Source of the DNA: Gammaproteobacteria bacterium | Lineage (GTDB): Bacteria > Pseudomonadota > Gammaproteobacteria > Pseudomonadales > Porticoccaceae | NCBI GenBank assembly: GCA_003646355.1 | Contig: QNFO01000075.1 | Coordinates: 1 to 6,290, forward strand | DNA: 6,290 nucleotides | Direction: 5' to 3' | Part shown: in pieces, positions 1-4,394 of the stretch | Layout: every line of letters starts with the position of its first letter | How positions within the stretch are numbered: the stretch's first letter is position 1 | Notes under the pieces: generated by a model | The model's input: only the letters and a program-made list of their open reading frames with translations | Told to the model about the DNA's origin: nothing | The model's database searches: none | Translations under genes and position numbers: made by a program

Positions 1-1350
1 GATACCGGCCAGGGCGCGGCTGCCTTCGGGGACTTTGGTCGAGGTATTGTGGGGGCAGCCAGCGCAAAACCAGGGCTTGCGCTGGGGCAGGCTGGCTACG
101 GGCGCGGTGGCTAATGCGCTGTTTGGGGAAGCTGAGCCGGGTAGTGCCAGCGAAGTTGGTGACGCTAGCTTTTCCAGCCGCGAGGCAATCGCTTTGGCGA
201 CATCACGGGCACTCAGCTCGGCGATAGCACTCAACAGTGCTGCGCCGGCCTCATCCTTCTTGCCGACAACGCGTGGACGCTGGTCATCGCTCAGTGAATA
301 GAGCAGGCTTTTAAGTTGATCTTCGATCAGTGGCCGCTTTTCCTCGACGACCAGAATTTCTTCCAGACCTGCTGCGAACTCGCCAATACCCTGGGGTTCA
401 AGGGGCCAGCTCATGGCGACTTTGTAGACTTGCAGGCCAATGGCCTCGCGTTTTGCTTCATCAATGCCGAGGTCTGACAGGGCATGTAGGACTTCAAAAT
501 AGGCTTTGCCGGTGGCGACGATGCCAAAGCGCGGCTGGCTGCAATCGAGTGTCACTTTGTCGATGCGATTGGCGCGGGCAAAGGCCAGGGCAGCGCGAAT
601 TTTATGTTGCTGCAGGCGCTCTTCCTGTTCCAGAAAGGGATCGGGCCAACGACTATGAACGCCGCTCTCGGGCATAGTAAAGTCATCCGGCTCAACTAGC
701 TGCAGGCGCTCGGGGTTCATATCGGCGGCAATGGCTGCGTCCATGTTTTCAGCGGTCACTTTCATACCCACCCAACAGCCGCTGTAACGGGACATGGCCC
801 AGCCGATCAAACCGAAGTCGAGCACATCCTGCACTCCAGCCGGATTCAAGACCGGCACCGAGGCGCCGATAAACATCGGTTCACTTTGATAGGCCAGGGT
901 CGATGACTTGGCCATATGGTCGTCACCCACCACCGCCAGCACGCCGCCGAATTGACTGGCGCCAGTATTATTGGCGTGTTTAATGGCATCCATCGCCCGG
1001 TCGAGGCCCGGCCCCTTGCCGTACCAAAGGCCGAACACGCCGTCGTATTTTGCCTCGGGGAAGAGATTAACCTGCTGACTACCCATCAGTGCCGTGGCGG
1101 CCAACTCTTCGTTAACACCGGGCTGAAAATGAATGTTGTACTGCTTGAGGAAGCTATCAGCACGCCATAGCGCGTTGTCATAACCGCCAATTGGCGAACC
1201 GCGATAACCGGAAATAAAACCCGCCGTTGCCAGACCTTTGGCCTTATCGCGCTGACTTTGCAGTATCGGCAAACGCACCAGCGCTTCAATGCCGGTCAGG
1301 TAGGCCCTGCCCGTGGTGCAGGTATATTTGTCATCTAGCGATACGGCCAA
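1..1350 (-). CDS. Indolepyruvate ferredoxin oxidoreductase, fused form (N-terminal 450 residues, cut by window edge)
   Basis: Thiamine-diphosphate enzyme family that oxidatively decarboxylates aryl-pyruvates such as indolepyruvate to acyl-CoA, passing electrons to ferredoxin; it serves aromatic amino acid breakdown in the cytoplasm. The frame is open from 1350 to position 1. Visible landmarks are GYRGSPIGGYD (49-58), GVNEELAATA (78-87) holding the conserved glutamate expected to activate the cofactor, GKGPGLDRAMDAI (111-123), VVGDDHMAKSS (140-150), ILVVEEKRP (332-340), and CAGCPHN (429-435), which opens the second thiamine-diphosphate-binding domain. In proteobacteria this architecture is usually one chain of roughly 1,150-1,190 residues with the IorA-like and IorB-like parts joined, so most of the C-terminal half should lie left of the window. 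The start is TTG at 1350: an in-frame TAG lies five codons upstream and no ATG or GTG intervenes. Fusion to an IorB part is inferred, since it is not visible. Substrate could be another 2-oxoacid. Confidence 0.93.
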   Translation of the reverse strand, partial: MAVSLDDKYTCTTGRAYLTGIEALVRLPILQSQRDKAKGLATAGFISGYRGSPIGGYDNALWRADSFLKQYNIHFQPGVNEELAATALMGSQQVNLFPEAKYDGVFGLWYGKGPGLDRAMDAIKHANNTGASQFGGVLAVVGDDHMAKSSTLAYQSEPMFIGASVPVLNPAGVQDVLDFGLIGWAMSRYSGCWVGMKVTAENMDAAIAADMNPERLQLVEPDDFTMPESGVHSRWPDPFLEQEERLQQHKIRAALAFARANRIDKVTLDCSQPRFGIVATGKAYFEVLHALSDLGIDEAKREAIGLQVYKVAMSWPLEPQGIGEFAAGLEEILVVEEKRPLIEDQLKSLLYSLSDDQRPRVVGKKDEAGAALLSAIAELSARDVAKAIASRLEKLASPTSLALPGSASPNSALATAPVASLPQRKPWFCAGCPHNTSTKVPEGSRALAGI

Positions 1351-1358
1351 GGTCGCAC

Positions 1359-1365
1359 TCTCCTA
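1359..1365 (-). promoter_or_regulatory. Shine-Dalgarno sequence that fixes the TTG start of the oxidoreductase
   Basis: On the minus strand the sequence TAGGAGA lies 8 bases before the TTG at 1350. Its TAG is also an in-frame stop, so no earlier start is possible. The GTG at 1358-1356 is out of frame. This makes TTG the only reasonable start codon. Confidence 0.75.
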
Positions 1366-1415
1366 TTACTTTTTATCAGCAGGTATTTAGAGCGGCGAAG
1401 TGTAACCGCAGGCGC

Positions 1416-1433
1416 TCAATAACCGGCTATTGA
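1416..1433. promoter_or_regulatory. Operator-like 18-base dyad in the leader of the oxidoreductase
   Basis: TCAATA-a-CCGG-c-TATTGA is an inverted repeat of 18 bases with one mismatched pair. It lies just downstream of the predicted start of transcription and about 65 bases before the TTG start codon. The position and symmetry fit a repressor site, or a short hairpin in the leader; the regulator is unknown. Confidence 0.35.
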
Positions 1434-1452
1434 TTGAAAGATTAAAGGCTGA

Positions 1453-1461
1453 AGTATAGCA
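1453..1461 (-). promoter_or_regulatory. Candidate extended -10 promoter for the oxidoreductase
   Basis: The minus strand reads TGCTATACT here, an extended -10 element (TGn followed by TATACT, one mismatch to TATAAT). No good -35 hexamer lies 16-18 bases upstream, which is compatible with extended -10 promoters. Transcription would start near 1446 and give a leader of about 95 bases containing the dyad at 1416-1433. Prediction by eye only. Confidence 0.35.
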
Positions 1462-1545
1462 AGCGACTTACATATTACTGGTATTGTGGTGGCGGGAAAT
1501 TCTCGATTAATAAGCTAGTACGTAGCTGTATCGTGTGGGAATAGC

Positions 1546-1571
1546 ACCCTGCTAGCTGAAGCGAGCAGGGT
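1546..1571 (-). terminator. Hairpin downstream of the repeat-bearing small gene, possible terminator without U-tract
   Basis: ACCCTGCT (1546-1553) and AGCAGGGT (1564-1571) are perfectly complementary over 8 bases with a 10-base loop. The hairpin lies about 30 bases after the stop codon of the 1603-2103 gene, where a terminator is expected. Neither strand has a run of T after the stem, so it is not a canonical intrinsic terminator. It could instead protect a 3' end or be chance. Confidence 0.35.
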
Positions 1572-1602
1572 TAAAAGGGGGAGGGGTTTAACGGGCCGAA
1601 GA

Positions 1603-2103
1603 CTAACGAGGCGGCAGAACCTCGAGATGAGAGGTATCAACTTGTGTTGCCTCGACAGACTTCTTTTCATCTTCGTGCAAAAGCTCGCCGCCGCCGGGCT
1701 CCAAAGCCAGAGCACTGACATCAACCTCTACAGCTTCAACATTTGAACGCTCATCGGGGCGCAGTACATCGCTACCGACCGGGGCCAAGGATATACTAGT
1801 CTCAACAGGAGCAGCCGGCGATTCAACGGGGGTAGCCGTCGCAGCCTGAGGAGCCGGAGCACCCTCTACCGCTACCGGACGCAATTCGGCCAGGGCGCCA
1901 ATCTTTAACAGGGCTTGCTCGTATTTTTTCGCACCGGCCTCATCCAGATTACGGCGAATGGCCGTCGGGCGACCCGAAAACAACTGCTCAACCTGCGCGG
2001 CTTCAAGTTTAAAGAGACCCGCCAGACGCTCTTTAACTTCGCCTATGGCCTGCCCCGGCGCAATATCACCCCGAAAGAAAACATCAAACTTCTGATTACT
2101 CAC
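1603..2103 (-). CDS. Small protein of unknown function with C-terminal 28-residue repeats
   Basis: I do not recognise a named family. The 166-residue protein has an N-terminal domain of about 75 residues (FFRGDI at 9-14, a charged helix at about 20-33, LFSGRPTAIRR at 41-51, then a helix ending at IGA, about 68-70). I recall similar short domains at the start of other gammaproteobacterial proteins, but cannot name one. Next comes a linker rich in Ala, Pro and Val (about 75-99). The C-terminus is a repeat of about 28 residues: units begin VETS (100), VDVS (127) and VDTS (155, partial), each full unit ending DE-x4-VEA. No signal peptide, membrane segment or cysteine is seen, so it is probably a soluble cytoplasmic protein, with the acidic tail likely extended or binding a partner. 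The start is GTG at 2103, chosen for its well-placed TAGGGG; GTG at 2112 would add three residues but overlaps that site. It lies 88 bases after dgkA on the same strand. Confidence 0.85.
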   Translation of the reverse strand: MSNQKFDVFFRGDIAPGQAIGEVKERLAGLFKLEAAQVEQLFSGRPTAIRRNLDEAGAKKYEQALLKIGALAELRPVAVEGAPAPQAATATPVESPAAPVETSISLAPVGSDVLRPDERSNVEAVEVDVSALALEPGGGELLHEDEKKSVEATQVDTSHLEVLPPR

Positions 2104-2111
2104 TTTTAGCA

Positions 2112-2117
2112 CCCCTA
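2112..2117 (-). promoter_or_regulatory. Shine-Dalgarno sequence that selects the second GTG start
   Basis: The minus strand reads TAGGGG here, 8 bases before the GTG at 2103. The upstream GTG at 2112 overlaps this site and has no other purine-rich element, and an in-frame TAA lies at 2124-2122. This favours the shorter protein starting MSNQKFD. Confidence 0.6.
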
Positions 2118-2191
2118 TTCTTTAGATCAACGACTTAAAAACAACGTCCCTATTATTTATTAGCGCAAGGCGCATTTCAGCCGCTCGGTTC

Positions 2192-2566
2192 TCACTTCAC
2201 AGCTGTGTCAGCGAAAAACTGCCAGGCAAGCGAGGCCCAAACCACCACAAACAGCAACATGCTGAGCATTACTGCGGCAGATGCCTGATCTTTGGCGCGC
2301 CCTGCCAGCTCCGCCTTTTCGGGTGATACAAGGTCAACCACGGCCTCAATTGCCGAGTTAAGTAGCTCCACGATCAACACAATAAACATCGAGCCAAACA
2401 ACAGGGCTAAGTCCTGTGCAGAATTGGCGATATAAAAACCCAACGGTGACAGGACGACAACTAGAAACACCTCGACCCGAAAGGCTTCTTCATAGCGAAA
2501 ACAGGACTTTAAGCCCTGTATAGAGAAGCCCGTTGCACCCACCAGACGCCGGTACAACAAAGACAT
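2192..2566 (-). CDS. dgkA: Diacylglycerol kinase
   Basis: Integral inner-membrane enzyme that phosphorylates diacylglycerol with ATP to phosphatidic acid, returning lipid released during membrane-derived glucan and envelope turnover to phospholipid synthesis. It is 124 residues long, close to the 122 of E. coli DgkA, with three membrane segments (about 32-48, 52-68, 95-117). The family signature ELLNSAIEAVVD is at 67-78 and GRAKDQASAAV at 89-99. By alignment with E. coli, E67 matches catalytic Glu69, E26 and E74 match the metal-binding Glu28 and Glu76, and N70, D78, K92 and D93 are also kept. The start is ATG at 2566, with AAGGTG 5 bases upstream. An in-frame ATG at 2590 would add eight residues (MHKTEGGL), but it lacks a ribosome binding site and lies within a palindrome. 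It follows cysE by 76 bases on the same strand; no functional link is evident. Confidence 0.96.
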   Translation of the reverse strand: MSLLYRRLVGATGFSIQGLKSCFRYEEAFRVEVFLVVVLSPLGFYIANSAQDLALLFGSMFIVLIVELLNSAIEAVVDLVSPEKAELAGRAKDQASAAVMLSMLLFVVVWASLAWQFFADTAVK

Positions 2567-2571
2567 AAGCC

Positions 2572-2577
2572 CACCTT
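2572..2577 (-). promoter_or_regulatory. Shine-Dalgarno sequence of dgkA
   Basis: AAGGTG on the minus strand, 5 bases before the ATG at 2566. It decides between this start and the in-frame ATG at 2590, which has only an AT-rich palindrome and no purine-rich site in front of it. Confidence 0.55.
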
Positions 2578-2580
2578 CGG

Positions 2581-2594
2581 TTTTATGCATAAAA
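2581..2594. promoter_or_regulatory. Perfect 14-base palindrome upstream of dgkA
   Basis: TTTTATGCATAAAA is its own reverse complement over all 14 bases. It lies 14 bases before the chosen dgkA start in the cysE-dgkA gap. It could be an operator or chance in an AT-rich patch; no regulator is suggested by the neighbours. Confidence 0.3.
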
Positions 2595-2642
2595 ACTGAC
2601 TCGCGTGCGTGTTGCGTTAAAACTAGGAAACCTAACTAAAAG

Positions 2643-3434
2643 CTAGGGCGCTGAATTGATGCGCTGGTCCATCTCCAGCGCGGGCGAGGCCTCACGCGGT
2701 CTGCCGACCACCCGCGCCGGTACGCCAGCAACGGTGGTGTGAGGGCTAACCGACTCGAGCACTAAAGTGCCGGCGCCAACTTTTGCGCCCTCGCCAACTT
2801 CGATATTACCGAGAATTTTTGCCCCCGCCGCAATCAGCACACCACTGCGAATTTTCGGATGGCGATCGCCGCTCTCATTGCCAATACCACCGAGGGTCAC
2901 GGCATGGAGCATCGACACATTATCCTCAACGACAGCGGTTTCACCGATAACCAGACCCGTGGCGTGGTCAACCATGACACCGCCACCAATTTGTGCGCCG
3001 GGGTGAATATCGACCGAGAACACCTCCGCACAAAGACTTTGCAGATGGATAGCCAGAGCCTGTCGATCATTCAGCCATAGATAATGGGCGACGCGATGCA
3101 CCTGAAGGGCGTGGAAACCCTTGAAATACAAAAGAGGCATGGCGTATTTGTCACAGGCTGGGTCGCGCTCGCGATAGGCAACCAGGTCACGCTGCATTTT
3201 TTCGCCAATACTGCCATCGTTTTCAAGCGCCTCGGCAAAGACCTGACGAATGGCCAATTTTGACAGCGCCATATTGCCGAGAATTTCAGCCAGGTTATAA
3301 CCGAGGGCTGTTTCGAGGGAGTCGTGACTGAGTATTGCCGAATGGAAAAAGCTCGCCAACACGGGCTCGTCTTTCGAAAAGTCACGGGCTTCGTCGAGGA
3401 TTTCCTGCCATAGGACAGCGGGCTTGGGAGGCAT
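2643..3434 (-). CDS. cysE: Serine O-acetyltransferase
   Basis: Cytoplasmic enzyme that acetylates L-serine with acetyl-CoA to O-acetylserine, the committed step of cysteine synthesis. The 263-residue chain has the N-terminal helical domain (about 8-138, with RDPACDKY at 90-97) and a left-handed beta-helix of hexapeptide repeats (about 140-245). Matching E. coli CysE, D142 (VDIHP) and H157 (DHATG) correspond to the catalytic pair Asp143/His158, D91 and D95 to substrate-site aspartates, and R191-H192 (GDRHP) to the active-site Arg-His. The C-terminus ends in MDQRINSAP: the E. coli protein is about ten residues longer and ends in the isoleucine that inserts into CysK, absent here. The start is ATG at 3434; an in-frame TGA lies eight codons upstream, but no clear Shine-Dalgarno is seen. 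It lies 72 bases after the M15 peptidase gene on the same strand, with its own promoter candidate. Confidence 0.97.
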   Translation of the reverse strand: MPPKPAVLWQEILDEARDFSKDEPVLASFFHSAILSHDSLETALGYNLAEILGNMALSKLAIRQVFAEALENDGSIGEKMQRDLVAYRERDPACDKYAMPLLYFKGFHALQVHRVAHYLWLNDRQALAIHLQSLCAEVFSVDIHPGAQIGGGVMVDHATGLVIGETAVVEDNVSMLHAVTLGGIGNESGDRHPKIRSGVLIAAGAKILGNIEVGEGAKVGAGTLVLESVSPHTTVAGVPARVVGRPREASPALEMDQRINSAP

Positions 3435-3481
3435 AAGAAGATATTGCTCGAGGCATCAGCATCAATAGTTACAAGGGGCGG

Positions 3482-3510
3482 AATATGGCCGAAAGGCGCT
3501 ATAGATTCAA
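3482..3510 (-). promoter_or_regulatory. Candidate sigma-70 promoter for cysE
   Basis: On the minus strand TTGAAT (3510-3505, four of six to TTGACA) and CATATT (3487-3482, four of six to TATAAT) are spaced by 17 bases. The -35 overlaps the stop codon of the upstream peptidase gene. Transcription would start about 40 bases before the cysE ATG. Moderate match, judged by eye. Confidence 0.35.
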
Positions 3511-4223
3511 TACTGCGGACGAATAAAGCGTGAATAAATCTCATCGAGGTTTTCGAGAATCGCAGCTTGTAGACAGATATCCGTATTTTCGATCAGCTCG
3601 CATAACACATCCGGGGTCAACGCTTTTTCGCAAATAGTGGCAAGGGGGCGGAAACTTAAATGCCAGGGTTCTGCAGCCACACCGTCTGTTTTACGACCAT
3701 TGTCGGCCTGAATATAAGGGCGAAAGAACTCTGTTTTGCCAGCACTAATCAGCTCATCCAGCCAGCGGGTACAGGCATAAAAAGGCCCGCCCGCTGCATA
3801 CTCATCCGAGGTTAACTGCAGTTGATAACTGTCACTCACCGCAGCGCTGTCCCAAATATCCATGTCACTGCCCCAGTGATGGCGGGATGCCCCCGGCAAA
3901 GCCGACCAGCGTAGTATCGCCAATACCTGATCCCGTTCACTCAATGCGGCCATTACCACTGGCTCACCCTCACTATCGACAACCGCTCGCGCACCCCGCG
4001 CCTTGGCATTCCAGATTACCAACTGTCGATCGAAGGAGCGGAAACCACTGGCAAGACGCAGTGCAATACCCTCTTCAGCAGCCTGTTCAACTAATTCACG
4101 ATAAGCCGCCACCACATCACGATGTAGAAAATGACCGGGGAAAACCGCCTGCAAATGACTTTTCGACTGACCTGTTAATTGCGCGATGTTTAGCGGCGCG
4201 GGCCTGGGTGACGCGGGCTTCAT
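3507..4223 (-). CDS. M15-family metallopeptidase (LD/DD-carboxypeptidase-like, VanY/LdcB type), no export signal
   Basis: Zinc peptidase family whose members trim the terminal D-alanine from cell-wall peptides. In 238 residues the M15 signature is complete: SGFRSF (59-64) with Q67 for substrate, SRHHWGSDMDI (113-123) giving zinc ligands H115 and D122, and EPWHLSF (185-191) giving catalytic E185 and zinc ligand H188. The N-terminus (MKPASPRPAPLN) has no hydrophobic stretch. An in-frame TGA three codons before the ATG at 4223 rules out a longer start with a signal peptide, so the protein appears cytoplasmic unless exported another way. A cytoplasmic location would fit recycling of muropeptides, the job of the unrelated LdcA in E. 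coli. The ribosome binding site is weak (GTGAG, 5 bases upstream). It is the first gene of the minus-strand series, divergent from the Na/Pi cotransporter. Substrate (tetra- or pentapeptide) cannot be decided from sequence. Confidence 0.9.
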   Translation of the reverse strand: MKPASPRPAPLNIAQLTGQSKSHLQAVFPGHFLHRDVVAAYRELVEQAAEEGIALRLASGFRSFDRQLVIWNAKARGARAVVDSEGEPVVMAALSERDQVLAILRWSALPGASRHHWGSDMDIWDSAAVSDSYQLQLTSDEYAAGGPFYACTRWLDELISAGKTEFFRPYIQADNGRKTDGVAAEPWHLSFRPLATICEKALTPDVLCELIENTDICLQAAILENLDEIYSRFIRPQY

Positions 4224-4231
4224 TGATGCTC

Positions 4232-4239
4232 ACAATTGT
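4232..4239. promoter_or_regulatory. Palindrome ACAATTGT just upstream of the M15 peptidase start
   Basis: Perfect 8-base palindrome, 8 bases before the peptidase ATG. The same half-site, ACAAT/ATTGT with one central base added, recurs at 4351-4361 inside the promoter of the divergent gene. A shared operator is possible but short AT-rich palindromes are common. Confidence 0.2.
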
Positions 4240-4339
4240 CTGGTAATTCAAGCAAGAGAATACCGCAATACCCCGCACATCGCTCGCCTGCGCAATCGAA
4301 ATGGCAAGTCAGTTCCTAAGCAGCTACCCGAGGCCTGCA

Positions 4340-4367
4340 TCGACAAGCCGACAATAATTGTTAGAAT
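4340..4367 (+). promoter_or_regulatory. Sigma-70 promoter for the Na/Pi cotransporter gene
   Basis: TCGACA (4340-4345, five of six to TTGACA) and TAGAAT (4362-4367, five of six to TATAAT) are spaced by 16 bases. Transcription would start near 4374, giving a leader of about 20 bases before the ATG at 4395. The spacer contains the inverted repeat ACAAT-A-ATTGT (4351-4361), where a bound repressor would block RNA polymerase. Confidence 0.55.
4351..4361. promoter_or_regulatory. Operator-like inverted repeat ACAAT-A-ATTGT between -35 and -10
   Basis: Perfect 5-base arms around one central A, lying wholly in the promoter spacer of the Na/Pi cotransporter gene. It resembles the ACAATTGT palindrome at 4232-4239 on the other side of the divergent region. 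No Pho-box-like direct repeats were noticed here. Confidence 0.25.
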
Positions 4368-4394
4368 CCCCATCAGGTACCAACGGACATTTTG

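Noticed and set aside
35..1170. Plus-strand open frames (35-301, 330-677, 916-1170)
   Set aside because: They lie opposite the continuous minus-strand oxidoreductase frame, whose product matches the family along all 450 residues. The plus-strand products have no recognisable features.
2150..2175. GCGC-CTT-GCGC hairpin downstream of dgkA
   Set aside because: Four-base stem with a three-base loop and no T-run after it; likely chance.
2619..2637. Possible terminator after cysE: short stem around TAGG-TTT-CCTA followed by TTTT on the minus strand
   Set aside because: Only four Watson-Crick pairs in a row, then wobbles, a 3-base loop and a short T-run; too weak to call.
3488..3497. GCC-GAAA-GGC mini-hairpin upstream of cysE
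   Set aside because: Three-base stem that lies between the proposed -35 and -10 and so would not be transcribed from that promoter.
3071..3544. Minus-strand open frame of 157 residues overlapping cysE and the end of the peptidase gene
   Set aside because: It is an alternative frame of cysE with an arginine- and serine-rich product lacking any motif, while the overlapping cysE frame carries all catalytic residues.
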